Shown here one piece after another: positions 14,278 to 22,937 of a stretch of 35,695 nt of DNA. A model generated the notes under the pieces. The model did no database searches. It was not told where the DNA came from and saw only the letters and a list, made by a program, of their open reading frames with translations. The translations under genes were made by a program, and so were the position numbers. How positions within the stretch are numbered: the stretch's first letter is position 1; every line of letters starts with the position of its first letter. Source of the stretch: Actinomycetota bacterium (lineage in GTDB: Bacteria > Actinomycetota > Actinomycetes > Streptosporangiales > Streptosporangiaceae); contig DAHVAR010000214.1 of assembly GCA_027314515.1 (NCBI GenBank), positions 1 through 35,695 on the forward strand, read 5' to 3'.

Positions 14278-14553
14278 ATGTCCGTGTCCGTCCGCATCCC
14301 GACGATATTGCGGAGCTACACCGGCGGGACAGCCGTGGTAACCGGCGCGCCGGGCACGGTCCGTGAGCTCATCGCCGGCCTCGATGCCGACTATCCGGGG
14401 ATCGCACGGCGGCTGCTCGACGACACTGGGCAGTTGCGCAGGTTTGTCAACGTCTACGTCGGCGAAGAGGACATCAGGCTGGCGGACGGCCTGGACACGC
14501 CGGTGCCGGCCGGCGGCCAGGTCTCGGTGATTCCCGCAGTGGCAGGGGGCTGA
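14278..14553 (+). CDS. MoaD/ThiS-like sulfur carrier protein
   Basis: A 91-residue beta-grasp protein. It opens SVSVRIPTILRSYTGG and has TVRELIAGLDADYPGIARRL in the helix region, RFVNVYVGEEDIR in the middle, and ends VSVIPAVAGG with the C-terminal Gly-Gly (90-91) that is adenylated and converted to a thiocarboxylate in MoaD, ThiS and CysO. No activating E1-like enzyme or JAMM protease is nearby. The ATG starts two bases after the ThrC-like stop, with AGGCAGG inside the end of that gene, so the pair is translationally coupled. I infer that it delivers sulfide to the PLP enzyme beside it, as CysO does for CysM. A role in molybdopterin or thiamine synthesis cannot be excluded, but no such genes are here. 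Confidence 0.88.
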   Translation: MSVSVRIPTILRSYTGGTAVVTGAPGTVRELIAGLDADYPGIARRLLDDTGQLRRFVNVYVGEEDIRLADGLDTPVPAGGQVSVIPAVAGG

Positions 14554-14847
14554 GAGCTGCCCGGCCGGGTCCCTCGCGTCCCTGACCAGTGGCGGGCGGC
14601 TCCGTGCGGGCGGCAGCGTCATCGGCGGCGGATTTCTGCCGCGAATACGGTGCACATTGCGATGGAGACGGACACAAGTTGCCGCAGTGCAACAGCGCAC
14701 GATGTAAAGTCGTGTCCGGTCGCTGTTGGTACAAGGAAGAGCGGCAAGCTGAGCTTGCCGATGAAGCCAAGGACTGCGTCGCGATCAACGGGTTTCCGCA
14801 AGCAAGGGCGGGACCCACAGCCCGAGCAGAGTTAGGGAGTTGTTGGT
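14554..14847. other. Leader region of the cold shock gene
   Basis: About 290 bases without a credible gene. It holds a perfect 9-bp inverted repeat around one base (14742-14760, CGGCAAGCT/AGCTTGCCG), which could fold in RNA or bind a dimeric protein. A TAAAGT box at 14705-14710 could be a -10 element, leaving a leader of roughly 130 bases before the cold shock ATG. Long structured leaders are common for cold shock genes. These assignments are tentative. Confidence 0.4.
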
Positions 14848-15048
14848 ATGGCTCAGGGCACCGTCAAATGGTTCAACGCGGACAAGGGCTACGGCTTCAT
14901 CGCGGTCGACGGTGGTAGGGACGTCTTCGTTCACTTCTCGGCTATCCAGTCGGATGGTTACCGCACCCTCGAAGAGGGCCAGCGGGTCGAGTTCGACATC
15001 ACGCAGAGCGACCGCGGCCCGCAGGCCGAGGCCGTGCGGGCTGTCTAG
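14848..15048 (+). CDS. CspA-family cold shock protein
   Basis: A 66-residue cold shock domain. RNP1 is KGYGFI (with [15 protein letters not shown]) and RNP2 is DVFVHFSAI; the end is [19 protein letters not shown], as in actinobacterial CspA. These proteins bind single-stranded RNA and DNA and melt secondary structure. Length is standard. GGGAG lies eight bases upstream of the ATG. A long leader with a perfect inverted repeat precedes it and a strong terminator hairpin follows, so it is probably a monocistronic transcript between the ThrC/sulfur-carrier operon and groEL. Confidence 0.95.
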   Translation: MAQGTVKWFNADKGYGFIAVDGGRDVFVHFSAIQSDGYRTLEEGQRVEFDITQSDRGPQAEAVRAV

Positions 15049-15073
15049 TCCGGTAAACAGGACACACCTACCG

Positions 15074-15112
15074 CAAGAGCCCGGCACCCATGGCCTGGGT
15101 GCCGGGCTCTTG
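15074..15112 (+). terminator. Strong hairpin terminator after the cold shock gene
   Basis: AAGAGCCCGGCACCCA (15075-15090) pairs perfectly with TGGGTGCCGGGCTCTT (15096-15111), extended by one more pair, around the loop TGGCC. No T-tract follows, which is common for actinobacterial terminators. It starts 26 bases after the cold shock stop. Confidence 0.85.
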
Positions 15113-15260
15113 GCATGGGCTGGGCGGCATCGTGCCGGCCAGCGCGCCGCGAAGCGGAATGCGATGCTGATCCTCGTCCAGGCGAGCTGCGCGGCGTTAA
15201 TTAGTCGCCGCTGACATTACCTCGCTGACCTGCGTGTATATCGCCCGAAAAGAACTGCGG

Positions 15261-15287
15261 CTTGCACTCTCAGCATGAGAGTGCTAA
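15261..15287 (+). promoter_or_regulatory. CIRCE operator 1 (HrcA site) of groEL
   Basis: CTTGCACTC, nine bases, GAGTGCTAA: close to the CIRCE consensus TTAGCACTC-N9-GAGTGCTAA. It overlaps a possible promoter (TTGCAC at 15262-15267, 17 bases, TAAACA at 15285-15290). HrcA binding here would repress groEL except under heat stress. Confidence 0.92.
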
Positions 15288-15295
15288 ACATGTCG

Positions 15296-15322
15296 TTGGC
15301 ACTCTCGGGGTGAGAGTGACAA
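15296..15322 (+). promoter_or_regulatory. CIRCE operator 2 of groEL
   Basis: TTGGCACTC, nine bases, GAGTGACAA: a second, slightly weaker CIRCE eight bases after the first. Both half-sites keep the GCACTC or GAGTG core. Two copies suggest tight or cooperative HrcA repression. Confidence 0.85.
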
Positions 15323-15376
15323 CGCAGTGACGTGATCGGGGCGATGAGGCCTCCGCTGGCGGCGGGCAGGGACTGA

Positions 15377-17077
<1,701 letters not shown>

Positions 17078-17136
17078 TCCGGTCAAGCCCGCTAGGGCAG
17101 CTGGTGATGAAGTCAGCACAGCTGATCAAGAGTGCA

Positions 17137-17170
17137 GAAGGCGGTCCCGGGCTTATCCGGGGCCGCCTTC
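17137..17170 (+). terminator. Hairpin terminator after groEL
   Basis: GAAGGCGGTCCCGG (17137-17150) pairs with CCGGGGCCGCCTTC (17157-17170) over 14 positions with one G-T pair, around a six-base loop. It lies 60 bases after the groEL stop and before the next gene on the same strand. Confidence 0.75.
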
Positions 17171-17291
17171 GGCTTGACGTGGCGAAACCTCGCGTCGCAA
17201 CCGCCTGGTGTTCATCACCAGTTTGCCGCGCACCGGTTAATTCTCCGGCGAGCGGCTCCACAATGCCCGCCGGGAGAGGGATTATCAGCGC

Positions 17292-18410
17292 ATGGGCCCG
17301 CCAGCGGAACAGCTCATCCGCGACTACCTGAACCGCTTGTCGGTAGCCGCTCGCGGGCAACTCGTCCCCGACGACCGCCGTGCCCTGGTCGACCGTACCC
17401 GCGAGTTCATAGAGCGGAAGACCGGATTCCGCGGCCCGCCGACCGCGGTGGATGTCGCCAGGCTGCTGTCTGGGCTCGGCGATCCGGCCGAGCTCGTCAG
17501 CCAGGAGCGGCACCGGCTTGCGGCGCTGCGCGGGGAGGACCTGGAGCCGGTCAGCCGGGGGCGCCTGGCCAGGGTTTTGTTCGGACAACCCGGAAAATTG
17601 CGCGGCGCGAGCTGGCGCTGGCCAACCCAGCCAGGTGGCCGTGCGGATCTGCAGCTCACGCTGTTCGACGGCGGTGCCCAGGCGAGCCTGCCGGGGGCCA
17701 CCGCCAGAACGCCCGCTGGCCGGGAAGCCTGGCCGGCCGCTGCGCGGCCGGCGCTGGGCCCCGTCCCGCCCGGCGATCGCGGCTCGGCGCGCCCGCAGTG
17801 GCCGGCCTTAACGGCCGCAAGCGCTGACGGCGACCTGCCGCGAGACATCCTGCCGGGCACCGGGCAGCCGGACAGCTGGCCGTCGGTCACCGGGCAGCCG
17901 CTTGGCGCCGATCAGCTGGCCGCCGGGCCGGTCGCCGAGCAGGCGGGCCTCCCGCCTGCCAGCGCCGCAGTGGCCACCGGGCAGCTGGCGGTGCCCGTGG
18001 TGCCGCGGGCGGAGCGCGCCCGGCAGATCCTGGTGACGGTGGCTGCCTGGTCGCGCCGTAACAAGCTCGAGGCCGTGGCCATCGTATTGCTCGGCCTTGG
18101 CGGCGTGATCTTCCCGCCGGTCTGGCTCCTGGGCGCCGCGGTGGCGCTGGCCTCGCGACTGTGGGACTACCGGGATAAGTGGACCGGCCTGGCGGCGCCC
18201 GTCCTGCTGATGGTGATCGGGACCGCGGTGGGTGTCGCCGTGGGCGGCCGGGGGTCATTCAGCCACGGCATGCACGACGGCTGGGCCTTCGCCGTCGGCA
18301 CCAGCCGCGTCATGGCCGTGCTGAGCGCCTGGTATCTGGCCTGGCGGGCGGCCCGCGGCCGGCGTCCGCCGGCCGTGCCGCCGTGGGACAAGCCGCACCG
18401 GGTTGCCTAG
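17292..18410 (+). CDS. HAAS-like membrane protein with proline-rich linker
   Basis: A 372-residue protein. Residues 1-80 (LIRDYLNRLSVAARGQLVP, then DVARLLSGLGDPAELV) resemble the HAAS fold found before membrane domains in signalling proteins. Residues 100-240 are a low-complexity Pro/Gly/Ala linker. Three probable transmembrane segments follow, near residues 262-290, 298-318 and 335-355, and the tail is short and basic. It probably sits in the cytoplasmic membrane with its helical domain inside. No enzyme motif is seen. It lies alone between the groEL terminator and a repeat-rich gap. Start ATG 17292; GGGAGAGGG lies some 13 bases upstream, a little far. Its stop codon falls in a 14-bp tandem repeat. 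Confidence 0.7.
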   Translation: MGPPAEQLIRDYLNRLSVAARGQLVPDDRRALVDRTREFIERKTGFRGPPTAVDVARLLSGLGDPAELVSQERHRLAALRGEDLEPVSRGRLARVLFGQPGKLRGASWRWPTQPGGRADLQLTLFDGGAQASLPGATARTPAGREAWPAAARPALGPVPPGDRGSARPQWPALTAASADGDLPRDILPGTGQPDSWPSVTGQPLGADQLAAGPVAEQAGLPPASAAVATGQLAVPVVPRAERARQILVTVAAWSRRNKLEAVAIVLLGLGGVIFPPVWLLGAAVALASRLWDYRDKWTGLAAPVLLMVIGTAVGVAVGGRGSFSHGMHDGWAFAVGTSRVMAVLSAWYLAWRAARGRRPPAVPPWDKPHRVA

Positions 18411-18446
18411 CCGGTAACGCCTAGCCGGTAACGCCTAGCCGGCACT
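18405..18446 (+). repeat. 14-bp tandem repeat overlapping a stop codon
   Basis: GCCTAGCCGGTAAC occurs at 18405-18418 and 18419-18432, with a third, diverged copy at 18433-18446 (GCCTAGCCGGCACT). The TAG stop of the HAAS-like gene lies in the first copy. It opens a gap of about 430 bases (18411-18841) that has no credible gene. Confidence 0.85.
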
Positions 18447-18616
18447 CGCCGGCTTGCGGCGGACCTAGCCAGTCGGCTCGCCCGGCTGGTGATTGGCCGC
18501 AGCTGGGCTTGGGTATCAACCGACCGGTCTTGCTGGCGGCAGTCCCTAGCCAGCCGATTTCCCGGCTTCGCGCGCGATCCCGTCCCAGCAACATCTCACG
18601 TGTGAGGCCGTGGAGA

Positions 18617-18646
18617 ACGTGGTCCCGGCATCCGCTGGGACCACGT
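18617..18646 (+). terminator. Perfect 10-bp hairpin in the gap before the second cold shock gene
   Basis: ACGTGGTCCC (18617-18626) pairs with GGGACCACGT (18637-18646) around a 10-base loop. It sits about 200 bases after the HAAS-like stop. It may end that transcript, but no T-tract follows, so a protein-binding or other RNA role is possible. Confidence 0.5.
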
Positions 18647-18681
18647 CCATGTGCCGGGCCGGCGGACCCGGCGGACCCGGC

Positions 18682-18727
18682 GGCCGGCGGACCTTGCAGC
18701 CGACGGCCGGCGGACCTTGCAGCCGAC
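18682..18727 (+). repeat. 23-bp tandem duplication
   Basis: The 23-base unit starting GGCCGGCGGACCTTGCAGCC is present twice without a mismatch (18682-18704, 18705-18727). A shorter GGCGGACCC repeat precedes it. No coding role is apparent. Confidence 0.85.
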
Positions 18728-18828
18728 GGTCGGTCACTGAGTTTGCCGGCAGCGGGAGGCGACTTAAAACCGATACCCTTGACAGGCGCAGGCGCAAGGC
18801 GCGTGCGCTCACATCGTTCCTTCTCGCG

Positions 18829-18834
18829 TAAGGT
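18829..18834 (+). promoter_or_regulatory. Probable -10 box for a leaderless cold shock transcript
   Basis: TAAGGT ends seven bases before the GTG at 18842, which places the transcription start at or next to the start codon. No ribosome site precedes the GTG. This is the usual arrangement of leaderless actinobacterial genes. No clear -35 element is seen at the right distance. Confidence 0.5.
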
Positions 18835-18841
18835 CCCGCTC

Positions 18842-19225
18842 GTGCCTACTGGCAAGGTCAAGTGGTATGACGCCGGCAAGGGCTTCGGCTTCCTCACCCG
18901 TGACGACGGGGGTGAGGTCTTTGTGCACTCAACGGCGCTCGATTCGGCCGCCGCGCCGCTGAAGCCCGGTCAGCGCGTTGAATTCGGTGTTGCTGAAGGC
19001 AGGCGCGGGACTCAGGCTCTACAGGTCCGTGTCCTCGAGCCGCCGCCGACGGTGGCGAAAACAGCACGCAAGAGCCCGGATGAGATGATTCTGCTCATCG
19101 AGGACTTGATCAAGCTGCTGGACGGAGTGTCGAACACCTACCGCCGGTCGAAGCACCCGGATAGCCGCGACGCTAAGAAGATCGCTGCCGTCTTGCGTGC
19201 CGTAGCGGCTGACCTGGAGACGTGA
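18842..19225 (+). CDS. Cold shock domain protein with C-terminal extension
   Basis: A 127-residue protein. Residues 1-65 are a cold shock domain (GKVKWYDAGKGFGFL with RNP1, EVFVHSTAL with RNP2, KPGQRVEFGVAEGRRG). Residues 75-127 form a helical extension (PDEMILLIEDLIKLLDGVSN, ending AAVLRAVAADLE) found in longer actinobacterial CSD proteins. Nucleic-acid binding is expected; the extension may dimerise. GTG 18842 is chosen because the domain starts there and a -10 box lies seven bases upstream. The frame continues upstream to 18509 but crosses repeats and lacks similarity. The stop is three bases from the end of the facing MFS gene. Confidence 0.88.
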   Translation: MPTGKVKWYDAGKGFGFLTRDDGGEVFVHSTALDSAAAPLKPGQRVEFGVAEGRRGTQALQVRVLEPPPTVAKTARKSPDEMILLIEDLIKLLDGVSNTYRRSKHPDSRDAKKIAAVLRAVAADLET

Positions 19226-19228
19226 GCG

Positions 19229-20875
19229 CTAGCGTGCCGGGCTGGCAACCGCGGCCCTGCCCCGCAGGATCCGGCGGCGTCGGCTGAGCAGGAGCGATAG
19301 CAGCGCGATGAATAGCCCGGCAGCGGCCACGGTGAGACCGGTGAAACCGCTGCCCGTCAGCGAGAGCAGCAGCCCGAGCAGGCCGCCGCCGACCAGCGCA
19401 AGCTGGTGCAGGGTCTCGGAGAACGCGAAGGCGGAGGACCGGGTCTGCGCCGGAATCTCGTGCTGCAGGATCGAATCCAGCGCTACTTTGACGAGCGTCG
19501 AGGCGATCACCGCGGCCATGGCCACGGCCAGGACCGACCACAGGCTGAACAGCGCCGCGCATGCGGTGCTCGCCGCGGTAGCAAGTGCGAGCACAGTGAA
19601 CATCATCACCTGCGGCGACCTGGAACGCAGCGCCGAGCCGATCCCTGTGCCCAGCATGCCGCCGGTCGCGACGGCAACTGCCAGCCCGCCTAGCGCGATC
19701 GTGTCCGAGAAATGACCGAAGTGCTCGATGCGCAGGGTGAACGCCAGGAAGAAAAGCATGAATCCGTAAAAGACCCTGGTCGCGGCGTTGGCCCGGATAG
19801 CTTCCGCGACGATAGGTCCGACGTGCGGCACGGCGAGTAGCGCGCGCCCGCCTTGTCGCTGGCCGGCGCGCTCGCTCCGGCGGCCGCTGGCCGGGAATGC
19901 AGCGCCCGCCCGAGCGAAGCCGGCGCTGGCGTCAGCAGCCTGATCGCCGGGGACGGCGGTGCTGGAGAAAATCGTGCCGGGAATAGTGCCATTCGGGCCG
20001 GACCGAACGCCGGCCCCGCTGCCGGCCGCGCCGCCGGCCCCGCCCGCCAGATTCCCGGCCGCGGCCGGCCCTGCGCCATGCCCGTCCGGCTGACTGGCGG
20101 CATCGGCGACCTGGTAACCGGGTCTGGTGCCGTGGCCGGGAACATCTACAGTGTCCGGCAGCCTGATTGCCAGCGCCATCGCGGCGAGATAGATCACCGT
20201 CCCGACTCGCAGTACCCAGGCCGCACCCTGCCCATCGCCGCCCAAGATCTTGTCCAGCCCGAGAGCGACTGCCGCTCCGGTGGAGGTGGCAAGCAGCGAG
20301 GCCATGTTCGACCGCGCATTCGCCGAGACCAGGGTGATCTGCTCTGGCAGCAACCGCGGCGTCACCGCAGCCCTGGTGACGACGTAGGCCTTCTGCAGCA
20401 CCAGCACGCCGAACGCCGCTGGCAGCAGCGTCAGTGCGTCCTTGTACTCCACGGAGGTCGACATCCCCCAGCACAGCAGGCCGCGCGCCAGCAAGGTGCC
20501 CATGAATACGAACTTGTTGCCCTGCTTGACTCGGTCGAGCAGGGGGCCGATGAGCGGCGCAAGAATCGCATAAGGCGCAATAGTTATCAGCAAGGCGAAT
20601 GCCGCGTGCCCCCGCGCTTCGTTGACGGAGGCGCCGAAGAACAGGCTGCCGGCCAGCGCGACAGTGACGAACGCGTCACCGGCTCCGCCCGCCGCGGTCA
20701 TTTCGAGAAGAGTAGAGAAGCCGGTCCGGCTCGCGCCGGACGCCCCGCTCAGCCGGTGCACGATCCGCCCGGCGCCGCCAGCCGCCGCCGCGCTGGCCCG
20801 GCCTGCCCGCTGTGATGCCGAGTACACCGAACGACCGGCCCGCCGCACTCGCGCTCCGGTGCCGGTGTCTCCCAT
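19229..20875 (-). CDS. MFS transporter-like membrane protein
   Basis: A 548-residue polytopic protein with hydrophobic segments typical of the major facilitator superfamily: AFALLITIAPYAILAPLIGP followed by LLDRVKQGNK, the motif-A-like loop between helices 2 and 3. Residues about 250-345 are a Gly/Ala/Pro-rich cytoplasmic loop between the two six-helix halves, unusually long. The first 50 residues are basic and Ala/Gly-rich, and the C-terminus ends with a basic cluster (LSRRRRILRGRA). No substrate is suggested; no cation or drug motif is specific. Start ATG 20875. It is divergent from the DUF3027 gene (111 bases) and meets the cold shock gene end to end. Confidence 0.82.
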   Translation of the reverse strand: MGDTGTGARVRRAGRSVYSASQRAGRASAAAAGGAGRIVHRLSGASGASRTGFSTLLEMTAAGGAGDAFVTVALAGSLFFGASVNEARGHAAFALLITIAPYAILAPLIGPLLDRVKQGNKFVFMGTLLARGLLCWGMSTSVEYKDALTLLPAAFGVLVLQKAYVVTRAAVTPRLLPEQITLVSANARSNMASLLATSTGAAVALGLDKILGGDGQGAAWVLRVGTVIYLAAMALAIRLPDTVDVPGHGTRPGYQVADAASQPDGHGAGPAAAGNLAGGAGGAAGSGAGVRSGPNGTIPGTIFSSTAVPGDQAADASAGFARAGAAFPASGRRSERAGQRQGGRALLAVPHVGPIVAEAIRANAATRVFYGFMLFFLAFTLRIEHFGHFSDTIALGGLAVAVATGGMLGTGIGSALRSRSPQVMMFTVLALATAASTACAALFSLWSVLAVAMAAVIASTLVKVALDSILQHEIPAQTRSSAFAFSETLHQLALVGGGLLGLLLSLTGSGFTGLTVAAAGLFIALLSLLLSRRRRILRGRAAVASPAR

Positions 20876-20986
20876 GGCTCAAGTATTCTTCCACTGTGGG
20901 CATGCACAACACAGCCCGAGGATCTGCCAGCAGGTAGCTGGCCCGAGCAGGCGCGCCCACCTGCGGATAAGGAACAATTAGCTAAC

Positions 20987-21946
20987 GTGAGTCCTACTCG
21001 TATCCGTGCCGCGGTTCCGGATCAGGCCTGCGTCGATGCGGCTGACCTAGCTCGCGGCGCCGCGGAGGAGCTAGCCGGCGCGGCGAACGTCGGCGAGCAC
21101 GTCGGCGTGCTGGCCGACGATGAGCGCGTAGTGACGCACCTGTTCAGCACTACGGACCTGGCCTACTCGGGCTGGCGCTGGGCGGTGACGGTCAGCCGCG
21201 CGTCCCGCGCAAAGGCAGTCACGGTCAGTGAAGCCGTGCTGCTGCCAGGGCCCGACTCCCTGCTCGCACCGGACTGGGTGCCCTGGAGTGACCGGGTCCT
21301 GCCCGGTGACCTCGGTGTCGGCGACCTCATGCCGACCGCAACCGACGATGAGCGCCTCGTCCCGGTCAGCATGCTCGAGGGCGACGACGGGATGCTCGAC
21401 TGGGACGACAGCGCGGCCTGGGATCAGGGCAGGGAGCTGGCCGCGTCGCTGGGCATGACCGCGGCCGGCTCCGGTGAGGCCGGCCCTGGCGCCAGCGCGG
21501 ACGTGGCAAGCGTGGCAAGCGCGGGGCCGCTGACCGCGGCGGAGGGCGGGCAGAGCGCCGTCGGCGCCTCGCCTGGCCGCCGGACCAGGGAACTATCCGC
21601 GATCGGCCGGGACGAGGCCGCGGCCAGGTGGTATTCAAGCGAGCACGGGCCGGGAACGCCGCTTGCCCGCGCCGCGCCTGGGCCGTGCAGCACGTGTGGC
21701 TTCCTGGTCCGGCTTGCCGGGCCGCTCGGTCGGGTCTTCGGCGCGTGCGCAAACGAATACGCCCCGGACGACGGCCGGGTGGTCTCCCTGGACCATGGTT
21801 GCGGAGCGCACTCTGAGGCCGTGTTCGCGTGGGCCGGGACAGGTGCGGTCGCGCCAGTCATCGACGAGGTCGGTTACGACCTAGTGGACATGCCGGGAGT
21901 CGCGCTCCCGGATACGGTCTTCGAGTCACTCGACCACGAGTCCTAG
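20987..21946 (+). CDS. DUF3027 protein
   Basis: A 319-residue actinobacterial protein of unknown function. Family segments are GWRWAVTVSRASRAKAVTVS, LLAPDWVPWSDRVLPGDLGV, GDLMPTATDDERLVPV and the C-terminal part CSTCGFLVRLAGPLGRVFGA with CxxC, then CANEYAPDDGRVVSLDHGCG. The Cys/His arrangement (CSTC ... CAN ... DHGCGAH) suggests a metal site. The central 160-200 region is low-complexity. The start is GTG 20987; AAGGA lies about 13 bases upstream. The stop codon lies in a 14-bp tandem repeat shared with the facing DUF2530 gene. Confidence 0.85.
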   Translation: MSPTRIRAAVPDQACVDAADLARGAAEELAGAANVGEHVGVLADDERVVTHLFSTTDLAYSGWRWAVTVSRASRAKAVTVSEAVLLPGPDSLLAPDWVPWSDRVLPGDLGVGDLMPTATDDERLVPVSMLEGDDGMLDWDDSAAWDQGRELAASLGMTAAGSGEAGPGASADVASVASAGPLTAAEGGQSAVGASPGRRTRELSAIGRDEAAARWYSSEHGPGTPLARAAPGPCSTCGFLVRLAGPLGRVFGACANEYAPDDGRVVSLDHGCGAHSEAVFAWAGTGAVAPVIDEVGYDLVDMPGVALPDTVFESLDHES

Positions 21947-21978
21947 TCCTGGTGGCCTAGTCCTGGTGGCCTCGTCCT
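21942..21978 (+). repeat. 14-bp tandem repeat carrying two stop codons
   Basis: CCTAGTCCTGGTGG occurs at 21942-21955 and 21956-21969, with a partial third copy to 21978. CTAG contains TAG on both strands: the DUF3027 stop is in copy 1 (plus strand) and the DUF2530 stop is in copy 2 (minus strand). Confidence 0.85.
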
Positions 21979-22298
21979 AACGCTTGGTCCTGGTCGCCAT
22001 GGCTGGCGGCAGCCGAGTGGTCCGGCTCCGCCGGCCGGCTGGCTCCCCGCGCCGCCTGCTGGCGGCGTGCTGCCCTGGCGCGCGAGCGCTTGAGGTGCGG
22101 CACGTAGACGAGCCCGAACAGGCCAATGCCCGTGCCGACCACCGCGACCCACACCCACCAGCGGTCGGCCGGGGCGAGACTGTCCCGTACCACCAGCAGG
22201 ACGATGAGGGCCACCAGGAAACCCGCCGTGATCACGGCGGTGATGAGCCGGTCATCGCCTTCCAACGGGGGCGGGACCGGGCGCTGTGTGCGGCCCAC
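21957..22298 (-). CDS. DUF2530 small membrane protein
   Basis: A 113-residue protein with two transmembrane segments (about residues 20-39, ITAVITAGFLVALIVLLVV, and 49-66, WVWVAVVGTGIGLFGLVYV) followed by a basic cytoplasmic tail (LKRSRARAARRQQAARG). VPPPLEGDDRL and RWWVW fit DUF2530. Function is unknown. GTG 22298 is the only reasonable start. The last dozen residues are encoded by the tandem repeat region, so the C-terminus may vary between strains. It faces DUF3027, with stops only 11 bases apart. Confidence 0.75.
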   Translation of the reverse strand: MGRTQRPVPPPLEGDDRLITAVITAGFLVALIVLLVVRDSLAPADRWWVWVAVVGTGIGLFGLVYVPHLKRSRARAARRQQAARGASRPAEPDHSAAASHGDQDQALGRGHQD

Positions 22299-22448
22299 CG
22301 GCTCAGGCTAGCCGATAGCGCGATGTGCCATTCGCGCCATTCGGCTTGAGCGGCCCGACCGGCTGCGCCAGCGCCCCCGCCGTGCGACGATGCTGGCCTC
22401 ACCTTCAAACGCTAGCTAGCTGCCGGGGCGGAATGCCCGAATGCCGCC

Positions 22449-22454
22449 TATAGT
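22449..22454 (+). promoter_or_regulatory. Probable -10 box of the marR/MFS operon
   Basis: TATAGT at 22449-22454 is a near-consensus -10 in an AT-rich patch 25 bases before the marR ATG. A perfect palindrome GCTAGCTAGC lies at 22411-22420. No convincing -35 is seen, which suits a regulated promoter. Confidence 0.45.
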
Positions 22455-22478
22455 TAGCAAGAGTAATGACTCAGGTTA

Positions 22479-22937
22479 ATGAAAATGACGACGCCACAGG
22501 AGACCAGGTCCGATGCGGGTCTGGCGAGCACACTGCGGATCTCGGTTACTCGGCTTGCTCGCCGGCTCCGGGCCGAACGACGGACCGGAGGCTTGGAGCC
22601 AGACCTCTCGGACACCCAGCTGGCCGCGCTCGCGGCGCTCGAGCGGCACCAGACGATGACGCCCGGCGAGCTCGCCGACCACGAGAAGGTGCAGCCGCCG
22701 TCGATGACGCGGGTTATTACAGTGCTCGAAGAGCGTGGCCTGGTCATGCGGGCACCGCACGCCTCCGATCGGCGTCAGGTAGTGCTGACCGCGACGGACT
22801 ACGGCCGGGAGGTGGTCCAGCAGTCGCGCCGGCTTCGGGAGGCATGGCTGGCGAAGCGGCTGCACGAGCTGACCCCGCAGGAGCGGGCGGCGCTGCGGGC
22901 AGCGGCGCCGATCCTGGAGAAGCTCAGCCAGTCCTGA
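22479..22937 (+). CDS. MarR-family transcriptional regulator
   Basis: A 152-residue winged-helix protein. MTPGELADHEKVQPPSMTRV is the helix-turn-helix region, VITVLEERGLVMRAPHASDR the recognition helix end and wing, and QVVLTATDYGREVV the wing return. It differs clearly from the first MarR (2218-2697). Start ATG 22479, with another ATG two codons later. It overlaps or abuts the MFS gene, so it probably regulates that transporter, a common MarR arrangement. The ligand is unknown. Confidence 0.9.
   Translation: MKMTTPQETRSDAGLASTLRISVTRLARRLRAERRTGGLEPDLSDTQLAALAALERHQTMTPGELADHEKVQPPSMTRVITVLEERGLVMRAPHASDRRQVVLTATDYGREVVQQSRRLREAWLAKRLHELTPQERAALRAAAPILEKLSQS

Noticed and set aside
18421-18897. 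Minus-strand frame over the repeat-rich gap and the second cold shock start
   Set aside because: It consists largely of translated tandem repeats and overlaps the promoter and start of a real gene.
19853-20815. 320-codon plus-strand frame opposite the first MFS gene
   Set aside because: Shadow of the Gly/Ala-rich loop and helices of the minus-strand MFS gene; it has no ribosome site or motif.
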